64,000 bases of DNA from Microbacterium esteraromaticum. Its GTDB lineage: Bacteria > Actinomycetota > Actinomycetes > Actinomycetales > Microbacteriaceae. The stretch covers positions 1 to 64,000 of the forward strand of contig NZ_FUKO01000034.1 in NCBI RefSeq assembly GCF_900163815.1, given 5' to 3'. The notes beneath the pieces are model-generated. The model saw only the letters and a program-made list of their open reading frames with translations, was not told the origin of the DNA and did not search any database. Both the position numbers and the translations under genes were made by a program. Positions 1-8,865 of the stretch are shown here, in pieces. Position 1 is the stretch's first letter; every line of letters begins with the position of its first letter.

Positions 1-71
1 ATCATGAGCAGATTTCCCACGATCAGCCGTCAACGATGTGGTGAATTCCGACACCCCTCCGCGCACGGAAC

Positions 72-105
72 AGAAGGCCTCGGATCCAAGGATCCGAGGC
101 CTTCT
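72..105. terminator. Strong hairpin terminator, probably bidirectional
   Basis: Bases 72-87 are perfectly complementary to bases 90-105 (16 bp stem, AA loop), with short T-rich flanks. It lies just beyond the stop codon of the minus-strand transporter gene and would end that transcript. Poor U-tracts on both sides make its efficiency uncertain. Confidence 0.8.
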
Positions 106-129
106 TCCGTTGTCGGCAGGTGCGCCGTG

Positions 130-1224
130 CTACAGCACGGTGACGCCGAAGAGCAGGCCCAGCGCGTACGTGATCGCGGCCGCCCCGAAGCCGATCGCCA
201 GTTGGCGCAGTGCCCGGCGCAGCGGCGGGCCGCCGGAGAGGATGCCGACCATCGCGCCCGTCAGCAGCAAAGCGATGCCCACCAGCGCAAGAGCGACGAC
301 GATCGCGGTGAATCCGGTGAGACCGAAGATCCAGGGCAGCACCGGGATGATGGCACCCGAGGCGAAGAGCAGAAAACTGGAGACCGCTGCTGCCCAGTCG
401 CTGCCGATGATGTCGTGGTCGCTGTGCGCGACGTGGGTGCCGACGGCACCCGTGCTCGCGCGGCGCGCGCCCACCTGGGCCGCCGTGACGACGCGCTGTG
501 CACGCAGCAGGGACTCCTGCTCGCTCATCCCCCGGGCTCGGTAAACGAGCGAGAGCTCATTCGCGTCGATATCGAGATCGCCTGCAGACGCGTCGGCGGC
601 ATCATTGGCTTCGGTTGCTGCGAGGAGCTCGCGCTGTGAGCGCACCGAGACGAATTCGCCGGCACCCATCGAGAGTGCCCCGGCGAGAAGCCCAGCGATA
701 CCGCTGAAGAGCACGAACTGCGGCGCGATGCCGGTAGCACCGATGCCGAGCACGAGCGCGAGGTTGGATACGAGCCCATCATTCGCGCCGAACACCGCAG
801 CTCGGAATGACCCGGCGAGTCGACGCCGGCCTCGTACCGCCAGCCCGCGCACGACCTCGTAGTGCACCTTCTCATCAGCGCGCATCGCGGCGGTGGCATG
901 CTGCTCGGAATCGTAGGGCGAGCGCGCCTCCGCACTCTGCGCGAGCGCGAGCACGAAGATCGACCCGAATCGGCTGGCCATCCAGCCCAGCATCCTCGAG
1001 CGCAATCCTGCCTTCGGCAAGCGGACGGGTTCTTCGCCGAGCAGATCCAGCCAATGCTGCTCGTGACGGCGTTCAGCCTCCGCCAGCGCCAGCAGAATCT
1101 GCCGTTCTTCCCCGTCTCTGCGCGCGGCGAGTCGCGCATACACCGCGCCTTCTGCGCGTTCCTCGACGAGATAGCGGGCCCACTGCCGCCGATCTGCGGC
1201 GGTGGGCTGTGCGGGCGCGGTCAT
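130..1224 (-). CDS. VIT1/CCC1-type transporter with N-terminal ferritin-like domain
   Basis: Predicted membrane protein of the VIT1/CCC1 family, whose members move Fe2+ or Mn2+ across membranes. The first ~140 residues are helical, charged and ferritin/rubrerythrin-like, with several Glu and His residues (EERAEGAVY, EAERRHEQHW). The VIT1 part follows, with the family signature FGANDGLVSNLALVLG, then GALSMGAGEFVSV and three hydrophobic segments at the C terminus. I chose the ATG at 1224 because a GGAGG lies 6 bases upstream; an earlier in-frame ATG at 1278 would add 18 residues without a ribosome site. It is a single gene ending at a strong hairpin. Metal specificity cannot be read from the sequence. 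Confidence 0.88.
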   Translation of the reverse strand: MTAPAQPTAADRRQWARYLVEERAEGAVYARLAARRDGEERQILLALAEAERRHEQHWLDLLGEEPVRLPKAGLRSRMLGWMASRFGSIFVLALAQSAEARSPYDSEQHATAAMRADEKVHYEVVRGLAVRGRRRLAGSFRAAVFGANDGLVSNLALVLGIGATGIAPQFVLFSGIAGLLAGALSMGAGEFVSVRSQRELLAATEANDAADASAGDLDIDANELSLVYRARGMSEQESLLRAQRVVTAAQVGARRASTGAVGTHVAHSDHDIIGSDWAAAVSSFLLFASGAIIPVLPWIFGLTGFTAIVVALALVGIALLLTGAMVGILSGGPPLRRALRQLAIGFGAAAITYALGLLFGVTVL

Positions 1225-1362
1225 GAAGCCTCCGGGCTGGGGGTGAACATTCCACGCTATCGAGCGCGCCGCCCGCACAGCGCACCCGAGCGATGATTGT
1301 CAGGATTTCGGACTCCCCAAACGTCGGCACGGAGAGCCCCGGCCAGCATCGGTACGCGTCGA

Positions 1363-3105
1363 TCAGGAGCGAACGCGCTTGCGCAGGATTTCGATGCGCG
1401 ACTGCAGCTGCGTCACTGTCGCCTGGGAGACAGCGGGTCCGCCGCACATACGACGCAACTCGGCATGCACAGCGCCGTGCGGCTCCCCGCTCTGTCGGGC
1501 GTACAGCCCGACGAGACTGTTCAGCAGCTGCCGCTGCTCGCGCAGCGTGCGGTGCAGGGGCGCCGGAAGAGTGGTGGTCGCCTCGGGTGGTGCTGAGGCC
1601 TCACGTGCTTCGCGCAACCGGCTCTGTCTGCTCTGGCGCTGCATGAGAAGCTCGTGCACGTGCTCGGGTTCTAGCAGCCCAGGCAGGCCGATGAACTCTT
1701 CTTCTTCGGGCGTCCCCGGCTCTGCGAGTTGTCCGAAATCCTTGCCCTCGAAGACCACCCGATCAAAGTGCGCGAGCGAGGAGATCGCCTGATAGCTGAA
1801 CTCCTGAGTGAGCGCGTCTGAGGCATCGTCTTCGCGGTTGGCGCCCTCGAGCAGCGAATCCTCGAGACCGTCATCGTCTTTGTCGCGGCGATCGAGTGCG
1901 TGATCGCGCTGACGCTCCATCTCGTTGGCGAGCGTCATCAGCACGGGAACGTTCGGCAGGAAGACACTCGCTGCCTCACCGCGTTTGCGCGCCCGCACGA
2001 ACCGGCCGATGGCCTGGGCGAAGAACAGCGGCGTCGACGACGACGTGGCGTAGACGCCGACGGCAAGACGCGGCACGTCCACCCCCTCCGACACCATGCG
2101 CACCGCCACCATCCAACGCCGACCGTTGGTGGTGAACGCGTCGATCCGCTCGGAGGCCGTCGCATCATCTGACAGCACGACCGTCGGCTGCTCACCGGTG
2201 AGACTGTGCAGGATCTTCGCGTACGCACGCGCGACGGTCTGATCCGTCGCCAGCACCAGGCCACCGGCATCCGGCACATGATGACGGATCTCGGTGAGAC
2301 GCCGATCCGCGGCCGACAGCACCGCCGGCATCCACTCCCCCTCGGGGTCCAGCGCCGTGCGCCAGGCCTGCGAGGTGACGTCCTTGGTGTTGTCCTGCCC
2401 GAGGTGCGCTTCGAGTTCGTCACCGGCGCTGGTGCGCCACCGCATCTTGCCCGAATACATGTGAAAGAGCACCGGGCGCACGACGCCATCGGCGAGGGCA
2501 CGCCCGTAGCCATAGGCATAGTCGGTGGACGAGATGCGGGCGCCCGACTGGTCGGGGTGGTACTCGACGAACGGAATCGGCGCCGTATCGCTGCGGAACG
2601 GCGTGCCCGACAGCAGCAGTCGGCGGGTCGCCGGCGCATACGCATCGCGGATCGCGTCGCCCCAGCTGAGCGCGTCGCCGCCATGGTGCACCTCGTCGAG
2701 GATGACGAGAGTCTTCGCCGACTCGGTGAGGTGGCGGTGGACCGATGAGCGCGCGGCAACCTGCGCGTAGGTGACGACGGCCCCGTGATACTGCTTGGAG
2801 GGCGCCCAGTGACTGTTGCGGAAGCGCGGATCGAGTCGGATGCTGACGCGTGCCGCCGCATCCGCCCACTGGGTCTTGAGGTGCTCTGTGGGCGCGACGA
2901 CGATGATGCGGTTGACCTCGCCCATCCGCATCAGCTCCACTGCGAGTGTCAGTGCGAATGTGGTCTTTCCTGCGCCGGGGGTCGCCGCCACGAGGAAGTC
3001 TCGCTGATCGGCCGCATAGTAGGCGTCGAGTGCCTCTCGCTGCCACGCCCTCAGTTTGTCGGCGGTACCCCAAGGAGCGCGCTGAGGAAAAGACGGAGAA
3101 AGCAT
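1363..3105 (-). CDS. Superfamily 2 DEAD/DEAH-type helicase
   Basis: ATP-dependent nucleic-acid helicase of superfamily 2, restriction-subunit-like. Walker A is TPGAGKT at residues 42-48, the DEAH-type box is DEVHH at 137-141, motif III is SGTPF, and motif VI is QAIGRFVRARKRG in the second RecA-like domain. The C-terminal ~150 residues are rich in Arg and Gln and probably coiled. The length (580 aa) fits the stand-alone actinobacterial family. It may start at 3135 (10 residues longer); neither start has a strong ribosome site. The upstream neighbour is divergent. Substrate and role are unknown; a DNA repair function would be a guess. Confidence 0.85.
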   Translation of the reverse strand: MLSPSFPQRAPWGTADKLRAWQREALDAYYAADQRDFLVAATPGAGKTTFALTLAVELMRMGEVNRIIVVAPTEHLKTQWADAAARVSIRLDPRFRNSHWAPSKQYHGAVVTYAQVAARSSVHRHLTESAKTLVILDEVHHGGDALSWGDAIRDAYAPATRRLLLSGTPFRSDTAPIPFVEYHPDQSGARISSTDYAYGYGRALADGVVRPVLFHMYSGKMRWRTSAGDELEAHLGQDNTKDVTSQAWRTALDPEGEWMPAVLSAADRRLTEIRHHVPDAGGLVLATDQTVARAYAKILHSLTGEQPTVVLSDDATASERIDAFTTNGRRWMVAVRMVSEGVDVPRLAVGVYATSSSTPLFFAQAIGRFVRARKRGEAASVFLPNVPVLMTLANEMERQRDHALDRRDKDDDGLEDSLLEGANREDDASDALTQEFSYQAISSLAHFDRVVFEGKDFGQLAEPGTPEEEEFIGLPGLLEPEHVHELLMQRQSRQSRLREAREASAPPEATTTLPAPLHRTLREQRQLLNSLVGLYARQSGEPHGAVHAELRRMCGGPAVSQATVTQLQSRIEILRKRVRS

Positions 3106-3207
3106 CGACTCAACGATAAGCCAGGCCGCCGACATCTCAGCGCAGCGGGTAGGCTCTCATCCGGCACGCCGGGCGTCTCTGCGGCGCCGCGTTCGAAGGA
3201 GCAGACG

Positions 3208-4041
3208 ATGACCGACCAGGAATCCTCTAGAACCCCCTACATCGCCAACGCCGGACCGCACCCATGGCGGCGCTTCGTCGCCGTCGGCGATTCGTTCACC
3301 GAAGGCATCGGCGATCCGGATCCGCACACGCCGGGCAGCCACCGGGGCTGGGCCGATCGCGTCGCCCAGGTCCTGGCTCGGGACGTCGACGACTTCGCAT
3401 ACGCGAACCTCGCGGTGCGAGGAAAGCTCATCGCACAGATCATCGCCGAGCAGATCAAGCCGGCGATCGATCTGAAGCCGGACCTGATCTCGATCTGCGC
3501 AGGTGGCAACGATGTGATCCGCCCCGGCACTGATCCGGATGACATCGCAGCTCAGCTCGAGAGCGGTGTCTCCCAGCTCGCCGCAACCGGCGCGGCCGTG
3601 CTGCTCTTCACCGGAATCGACACCGGGTTCACCCCGGTCTTCCGGGCGTTCCGCGGCAAGGTCGCGATCTACAACGAGAACGTTCGCACGATCGCCGAGC
3701 GGCACGACTGCATCGTGGCCGACCAGTGGGCGCTCAAGGAGATCCAGGACACGCGCTTCTTCGCGGATGATCGTCTGCACTTGAACCCGCTCGGGCATCA
3801 CGAAGTGGCGCGGATGGTGCTGCGGGCGCTGAATGTTCCCAACGAGCTGCAGGTGATGCAACCCGAGCCCATCCCGGTGCGCACGTGGCGTGAGGCCCGG
3901 GCAGAGGACATCGGCTGGGCGCGTGAGCATCTCGTGCCCTGGGTGCTGCGCCGGCTTCGGCACCAGTCATCGGGCGATCATCTCGCGGCGAAGCGCCCGG
4001 ATGCCGTCCCCTTCCCACGCGAGCTCGGCGAAGACGACTGA
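3208..4041 (+). CDS. SGNH/GDSL-family hydrolase
   Basis: Predicted esterase or lipase of the SGNH fold, cytoplasmic as no signal peptide is present. Block I is VGDSFTEG near residue 25 (catalytic Ser), block III is GGNDV (~residue 95), and block V is DDRLHLNPLGH (~residue 190) with catalytic Asp and His. The ATG at 3208 is preceded by GAAGGAG 7 bases upstream, so the long open frame further upstream is not used. It stands alone between divergent and convergent neighbours. The natural ester substrate cannot be inferred. Confidence 0.9.
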   Translation: MTDQESSRTPYIANAGPHPWRRFVAVGDSFTEGIGDPDPHTPGSHRGWADRVAQVLARDVDDFAYANLAVRGKLIAQIIAEQIKPAIDLKPDLISICAGGNDVIRPGTDPDDIAAQLESGVSQLAATGAAVLLFTGIDTGFTPVFRAFRGKVAIYNENVRTIAERHDCIVADQWALKEIQDTRFFADDRLHLNPLGHHEVARMVLRALNVPNELQVMQPEPIPVRTWREARAEDIGWAREHLVPWVLRRLRHQSSGDHLAAKRPDAVPFPRELGEDD

Positions 4042-4064
4042 CGGCGAAGGCGGATGCCGCGAGG

Positions 4065-4865
4065 TCAGCGGCTCATCGCCCACAGCGCCACCGCCGCAGC
4101 GGAAGCGACATTCAGCGAGTCGACACCACCGGTCATCGGAATCGTGACGACCGCGTCCGCAGCATTCAGTGCTGCCGAGGAGAGCCCCTCGCCCTCTGCG
4201 CCCATCACCAGCGCAACGCGCTCCGGCCGGGATGCCGCGTAGGCATCGAGCGCGACCGCATCGTCGTCGAGGGCGAGTGCTGCGATGGCGAATCCCCGCT
4301 GATGCAGCTGCTCGGCAGCATCCGACCACTCGCCGATGCGAGTCCACGGCACTTGGAAAACGGTCCCCATGCTGACGCGCACGCTCCGGCGGTAGAGCGG
4401 GTCGCCGCAGCGCGGCGTGATGAGCACGGCATCCGCACCGAGGCCTGCCGCCGCCCGGAATGCCGCACCGATGTTGGTGGGGTCCCCGATGTCCTCCAGT
4501 ACGAGAACAAGCTGCGCACCGTCGATCACCTCGGCGAGCGGGCGCTCCGCCGGGCGATGCATCGCGGCCATCACCCCGCGATGCACGGCGAAGCCCGTCA
4601 CCCGCTCAGCGACGTGATCAGCGACGACGTACACGGGAACGTCTCGATCCCCCAGCAGATCACCGACAGCATCGACCCACTTCTGCTGCGTCAGCACCGA
4701 GCGCGGCCGATGTCCGACCGCCAGGGCCCGTTCGATCACCTTCGCGGACTCGGCGATGTACAGCCCGCCTACCGGTTCCTGCACGCGCCGCAGGGCGGTG
4801 TCGGTGAGCGATCGGTAGTCATCGAGCACCGGGTCATCGGGATCGCTGATGGGTGTGAGCTGCAT
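4065..4865 (-). CDS. TrmH/SpoU-family RNA 2'-O-methyltransferase
   Basis: SAM-dependent RNA ribose methyltransferase of the SPOUT superfamily, acting on rRNA or tRNA. The N-terminal ~100 residues form a substrate-binding domain. The C-terminal knot domain has the three motifs: motif 1 DIGDPTNIGAAFRAAAGLG, motif 2 LVMGAEGEGLS, and motif 3 IPMTGGVDSLNVASAAAV. The length of 266 aa is typical. The gene converges on the SGNH hydrolase and is divergent from the sirtuin gene. It could be a 23S rRNA or tRNA enzyme; the sequence alone does not decide. Confidence 0.92.
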   Translation of the reverse strand: MQLTPISDPDDPVLDDYRSLTDTALRRVQEPVGGLYIAESAKVIERALAVGHRPRSVLTQQKWVDAVGDLLGDRDVPVYVVADHVAERVTGFAVHRGVMAAMHRPAERPLAEVIDGAQLVLVLEDIGDPTNIGAAFRAAAGLGADAVLITPRCGDPLYRRSVRVSMGTVFQVPWTRIGEWSDAAEQLHQRGFAIAALALDDDAVALDAYAASRPERVALVMGAEGEGLSSAALNAADAVVTIPMTGGVDSLNVASAAAVALWAMSR

Positions 4866-4923
4866 TCCTCCACTCTGACAGCACCACCGTCTGCCGACAT
4901 GTTCGGCGGCATAGACTGCCCAC

Positions 4924-5772
4924 GTGCGGGCTATGCAACTCTCTGATCAGGCTAGCGACGGGGTCGACCGCGCTGTCGAGCTGCTTCGCGGCCGGAAAAC
5001 CGCTGTTCTCACCGGGGCAGGCATTTCCACCGACTCCGGCATTCCCGCCTACCGCGGTGCGGGCGCGCGCACGCGAGCGACACCGATGACGATCCAGACC
5101 TACCTTTCCGATCCTGATGCTCGCCGCCGCTACTGGGCCGGAGGGCATCTCGGCTACCGCACCTTCACGTCGACCCAGCCGAATGAGGGGCATCGCGCGC
5201 TGGCGGAACTCGAGAAGCTCGGCGCCGTCTCCGGAGTGATCACGCAGAACGTCGACGGTCTGCACCTGCGCGCGGGCAGTCGCCGCGTCGTAGAGCTGCA
5301 TGGAACCATGCACCGTGTGCACTGCCTCGACTGCGGTCAGGTGTTCGATCGACGTGCCGTCGCCGATCAGATCGACGAGCTGAACCCGTGGATCACCGTG
5401 CCGGAGAACGCGGTCATGAATCCCGACGGTGATGTCTCCCCGTTGTCGTCAGAGCAATTCGTCATCCCGCCGTGCACCGTCTGCGGTGGCATGCTCAAGC
5501 CCGAGGTCGTCTATTTCGGCGAGTTCGTTCCGACTGCCAGGTTCCGTGCGTCGGAGTCTCTGGTGCATGCGTCGGAAGCTCTTCTGGTGGCGGGGACCTC
5601 ATTGGCCGTCAATTCCGGCATCCGCGTCATCGAACGCGCCAGGCGACGCGACATGCCACTGGTGATCGTGAACCATGAGCCGACGAAGGCCGACGGTTGG
5701 GCGGATGCCGTCATCGCAGGTGGCACCACTCCGGTGCTCAGTGCGCTCGCCAGTCGTCTCAGCGCCTCCTGA
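4924..5772 (+). CDS. Sir2-family NAD-dependent protein deacylase
   Basis: Sirtuin removing acyl groups from lysines using NAD+. Visible are the NAD motif GAGIS (residues 31-35), TQNVDGLH around 108-114 and the catalytic His126 in ELHG. Four zinc cysteines form two CxxC pairs, C134/C137 and C184/C187. The C terminus closes the Rossmann fold ([16 protein letters not shown]). The start is GTG at 4924; an ATG at 4933 is a possible alternative. The gene is followed 24 bases later by the phosphatase gene on the same strand and may be cotranscribed with it. The Sir2 assignment is secure; targets are unknown. Confidence 0.95.
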   Translation: MRAMQLSDQASDGVDRAVELLRGRKTAVLTGAGISTDSGIPAYRGAGARTRATPMTIQTYLSDPDARRRYWAGGHLGYRTFTSTQPNEGHRALAELEKLGAVSGVITQNVDGLHLRAGSRRVVELHGTMHRVHCLDCGQVFDRRAVADQIDELNPWITVPENAVMNPDGDVSPLSSEQFVIPPCTVCGGMLKPEVVYFGEFVPTARFRASESLVHASEALLVAGTSLAVNSGIRVIERARRRDMPLVIVNHEPTKADGWADAVIAGGTTPVLSALASRLSAS

Positions 5773-5796
5773 GCACGGGTCGCATAGGCTCAAGGG

Positions 5797-6381
5797 GTGA
5801 CTCTGCTGACTGTTGTGCGCCATGGCCAGACCGATTGGAATCTCGACCGACGTATTCAGGGCGCGACGGACATTCCGCTCAACGACACCGGAAGGGCGGA
5901 TGCGAAAGCCGCCGCAGCGGTTCTGTCCGGCGGATCGTATGACGCCATCTACGCCAGCCCCTTGCTGCGCGCCACCGAGACCGCGCAGATCATCGCGCGC
6001 GAACTCGGCCTCGCAGAGCCGGCCATGACTCGAGGCATGCGCGAACGTCACTTCGGCGACGGCGAGGGACTGCACGTCGACGACTACCTCGCCCGATACG
6101 GAGACTGGCACGCCGTGGTTCCGCAGGCGGAAACGCTCGTCCAGGTGGGTGAACGCGCGATGGACTCACTGGATCGGATCGTGCGCGCCTCACGCCGGCG
6201 CTCGGCACCGCGCGCCGAGTCACTCATCGTCGTCAGCCACGGCGGCGTCATCCGGGCACTGCTCATGCATGCCTCCGGGGGAACGCTTCCCCGCGAGGGC
6301 GATGTACTGCGCAACGGATCCGTGCACCGCTTCATCGCCGAACGCGGCACGATTCGACTGCTCGAGTCGACACCCGCCTGA
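5797..6381 (+). CDS. Histidine phosphatase (phosphoglycerate mutase-like)
   Basis: Cofactor-independent-looking phosphatase of the histidine phosphatase superfamily, 194 aa. The phosphorylated-His motif is VRHGQTDWN at residues 5-13; the second catalytic His is in VVSHGGVIRALL near residue 147; YASPLLRATETA and RERHFGDGEG are further family hallmarks. Start is GTG at 5797 after an AAGGG. Such proteins act on phosphoglycerate, nucleotide or cobalamin intermediates; no pathway genes surround it, so the substrate is open. Confidence 0.92.
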   Translation: MTLLTVVRHGQTDWNLDRRIQGATDIPLNDTGRADAKAAAAVLSGGSYDAIYASPLLRATETAQIIARELGLAEPAMTRGMRERHFGDGEGLHVDDYLARYGDWHAVVPQAETLVQVGERAMDSLDRIVRASRRRSAPRAESLIVVSHGGVIRALLMHASGGTLPREGDVLRNGSVHRFIAERGTIRLLESTPA

Positions 6382-6408
6382 TCGGCCGTTCACGCACGCT
6401 GATGGCGA

Positions 6409-7212
6409 TCAGCCGCGCGCGATGACCGCTCTCGCGTGACGCAGCACCGGTTCGTCGATCATCCGGCCATCGAAGCGGAAGACGCCGCGCTCGCCATCGG
6501 CGGCGGCCAGCACCGCCTGTGCCCAGGAAAGGGTGGCGTCATCGGGCCGGTAGGCCTCTCGAATGACGGCGACCTGTTTCGGGTGGATGCACGCCGTTGC
6601 TCCGAAACCGGATGCCACAGCATCCGCCGCCTCGGATGCCAGGCCGTCCAGGTCTTCGATGTCGAGGTGAACGGCGTCGATCGCCGTCTTGCCGCATGCA
6701 CCGGAGGCGAGCAGCACCTGTGCTCGTGCAGTCCGTGCGACGTCACGGTATCGGCCATCGGAGTATCGGCTGGACATTCCTCCCAGCGAGGCAACGAGGT
6801 CTTCCGCTCCCCACATGAGAGCAACTGTTCTCGGGTGAGCCGCTATCGCCCCTGCGTGGTGCACACCCCGCGCGGTCTCACACAGGGCGATCAGACGGAA
6901 TTGGTCATCGAAAGCATCGAGTGCGGCGGGATCTTCGCTCTTGGCGACCATGACCATACGGAACGGGGTTCGTGCGACAGCAGCGAGATCATCCGCGAAG
7001 TGGTCGGTGTCGGGAGCGTTGACCCGAACGATCACCCGGGAGGGATCGAGATCGGCGGCGAGCAGATTCTCTCTAGCCTGCGCCTTTGCAACAGGCAGCA
7101 CAGCGTCTTCCAGGTCGAGGATGACAGCATCCGCCTTATGCAGCGCCCCGGCGAATCGCTCGGGGCGATCCGCCGGGCAGAACAGCAGCGCGGGTCCGAG
7201 ATCGAAAGACAT
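6409..7212 (-). CDS. CitE-like beta-hydroxyacyl-CoA lyase (HpcH/HpaI family)
   Basis: TIM-barrel lyase of the HpcH/HpaI aldolase / citrate lyase beta family. Seen: LFCPADRPERFAGAL near the N terminus, ILDLEDAVLP with the metal-binding acidic residues, RVNAPDTDH, and LMWGAEDL. It is the last gene of the acyl-CoA operon, directly abutting the MaoC gene. In Mycobacterium tuberculosis the gene in this position (Rv2498c) encodes a lyase for (R)-citramalyl-CoA and 3-hydroxy-3-methylglutaryl-CoA used in itaconate dissimilation and leucine breakdown. By synteny I infer the same HMG-CoA-lyase-like role here, since no classical HMG-CoA lyase is present in the operon. Confidence 0.85.
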   Translation of the reverse strand: MSFDLGPALLFCPADRPERFAGALHKADAVILDLEDAVLPVAKAQARENLLAADLDPSRVIVRVNAPDTDHFADDLAAVARTPFRMVMVAKSEDPAALDAFDDQFRLIALCETARGVHHAGAIAAHPRTVALMWGAEDLVASLGGMSSRYSDGRYRDVARTARAQVLLASGACGKTAIDAVHLDIEDLDGLASEAADAVASGFGATACIHPKQVAVIREAYRPDDATLSWAQAVLAAADGERGVFRFDGRMIDEPVLRHARAVIARG

Positions 7213-7695
7213 CTATGCCCCTTCCGGCATGCAGTGCATGAGCGCGGTGCGAGTGGCCATGGCCACGACCGTGCCGTCCTGGTTGCGCCCGGTGTGTGCG
7301 ATCGTGCAGATGCCCTGACCAGGGCGAGATGAAGACAGGCGTTTGTCGACGATGAGGCTCTCGGTGTAGAGAGTGTCGCCGTGGAAGAGCGGATGCGGGA
7401 AAGCGATGTCACCGAGCCCGAGCTGCGCGACCAGCGTGCCCTGGGTCAGCTGTCCGACCGAAGCGCCGACCATGGTCGACAGCGTCCACATCGAGTTCAT
7501 CAGCCGCTGCCCGAACGGCTGCTGCGCCGCGGAGAACGCCGCATCAAGATGCAGCGCCTGTGCGTTCATGGTGAGGGTCGTGAACAGGACATTGTCGGCC
7601 TCGGTGGCGGTGCGCCCCGGCCGATGCAGGTAGCGAGCGCCGACTTCGAACTCCTCGTAGTAGAGCCCGCGCTGAACGATATCGGTCATATCCAC
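7213..7695 (-). CDS. MaoC-family enoyl-CoA hydratase
   Basis: Single hot-dog-fold hydratase of 160 aa. It starts with YYEEFEVGARYLHRPGRT, typical of the MaoC family, and contains FPHPLFHGDTLY. The start is GTG at 7695, or the ATG at 7689. It sits 3 bases after the acyl-CoA dehydrogenase stop and its own stop touches the CitE-like start codon, so the genes are clearly one operon. By position it matches M. tuberculosis Rv2499c. It would hydrate the unsaturated CoA ester made by the carboxylase (methylglutaconyl-CoA or similar); that substrate is inference. Confidence 0.85.
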   Translation of the reverse strand: MDMTDIVQRGLYYEEFEVGARYLHRPGRTATEADNVLFTTLTMNAQALHLDAAFSAAQQPFGQRLMNSMWTLSTMVGASVGQLTQGTLVAQLGLGDIAFPHPLFHGDTLYTESLIVDKRLSSSRPGQGICTIAHTGRNQDGTVVAMATRTALMHCMPEGA

Positions 7696-7698
7696 ACG

Positions 7699-8865
7699 CT
7701 ACCCGGACAGTCCCAGGGCACGCGCGATGACCAGCAGCTGCACCTCGGTCGTGCCCTCGCCGATCTCGAGGATCTTCGAATCACGGTAGTGCCGGGCGAC
7801 GGAGTACTCGTTCATGAACCCGTTGCCGCCGAAGATCTGTGTGGCATCGCGTGCGTTGTCCATTGCCGCGTCTCCGGAGACGAGCTTCGCGATCGCGGCC
7901 GCTTCGGCGAACGGCTTTCCCGCGTCGCGCAGTCGCGCTGCGTGGTGCCACGCGAGCCTCGCCGTATGCACGCGGGCCCGCATGCGCGCCAGGGTGAACT
8001 GCGCGTTCTGACGGGTGCTCAGAGCGGCGCCGAAGACGATGCGCTTCTGCGCGTAGTCGACAGCGGCTTCCAGACAGCCCTCGGCTGCTCCGGTCGCGAG
8101 GGCGGCGATTGCGATGCGCCCTTCGTCGAGGATGCTGAGGAAATTGCGGAACCCGGTCCCCCGTTCTCCGATCAGATTCTCGGCGGGTACCCGCACGTCC
8201 TGGAAAGTGAGCGGGTGGGTGTCGGAGGCATGCCAGCCGACCTTGTCGTAGGCGGGCTCCACGGTGAATCCAGGTGTGCCGTTGGGCACGAGGATCGTCG
8301 AGATCTCCTTGCGGCCATCCTTCTCTCCGGTCACGGCCGTGACCGTGACGAAACGCGTGATGTCGGTACCGGAGTTCGTGATGAACTGCTTCGTGCCGTT
8401 GATGACCCACTCGTCTCCGTCCAGACGAGCCGTCGTGCGCGTCGCACCGGCATCGCTGCCGGCTTCAGGTTCGGTCAGGCCGAAACCGCCGAGTGCTTCA
8501 CCGGCGAGCAGGCTCGGCAGATACTCGCGCTTCTGCTCTTCGGTGCCGAACCGGTAGATCGGCATCGCGCCCAGGCTGACACCGGCCTCGAGCGTGATCG
8601 CGATCGACTGGTCTGCGCGCGCCAGCCCCTCGATCGCGATGCCGAGTGCGAGGTAGTCGCCGCCCTGCCCGCCGTACTCCTCAGAGAACGGCAGTCCGAA
8701 CAGCCCCATCTCCCCCATCTGGCGAACCACGTCGAGGTTCAGAGTGTGCGTGCGGTCTGCTTCATACGCCTGCGGCGCGACGACCTGTTCGGCGAAGTCG
8801 CGCACCATGGCAGCGAGTTCGCGCTGGTCCTCGTCGAGATCGGCGTGGCTGAGTGCGTCGGTCAT
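7699..8865 (-). CDS. Acyl-CoA dehydrogenase (FadE19-like, branched chain)
   Basis: FAD-dependent acyl-CoA dehydrogenase, 388 aa, full length. Seen: FGLTEPEAGSDAG and FITNSG (FAD/substrate binding), QIFGGNGFMNEY, and LEIGEGTTEVQ near the C terminus. The Glu in GEGT is at the medium-chain-dehydrogenase catalytic position, whereas human isovaleryl-CoA dehydrogenase has Ala there and uses another Glu; so this resembles FadE19 rather than textbook isovaleryl-CoA dehydrogenase. The ATG overlaps the carboxylase stop by 4 bases. In context it should oxidise isovaleryl-CoA or a related branched acyl-CoA. Confidence 0.92.
   Translation of the reverse strand: MTDALSHADLDEDQRELAAMVRDFAEQVVAPQAYEADRTHTLNLDVVRQMGEMGLFGLPFSEEYGGQGGDYLALGIAIEGLARADQSIAITLEAGVSLGAMPIYRFGTEEQKREYLPSLLAGEALGGFGLTEPEAGSDAGATRTTARLDGDEWVINGTKQFITNSGTDITRFVTVTAVTGEKDGRKEISTILVPNGTPGFTVEPAYDKVGWHASDTHPLTFQDVRVPAENLIGERGTGFRNFLSILDEGRIAIAALATGAAEGCLEAAVDYAQKRIVFGAALSTRQNAQFTLARMRARVHTARLAWHHAARLRDAGKPFAEAAAIAKLVSGDAAMDNARDATQIFGGNGFMNEYSVARHYRDSKILEIGEGTTEVQLLVIARALGLSG

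Noticed and set aside
2785..3207. Upstream extension of the SGNH hydrolase frame to 2785
   Set aside because: It overlaps the helicase gene antisense; a ribosome site and ATG at 3208 fit the family start.
6378..6412. CTGATCG/CGATCAG inverted repeat after the phosphatase gene as a terminator
   Set aside because: Only 7 bp with a long loop and no T-run; too weak to support.
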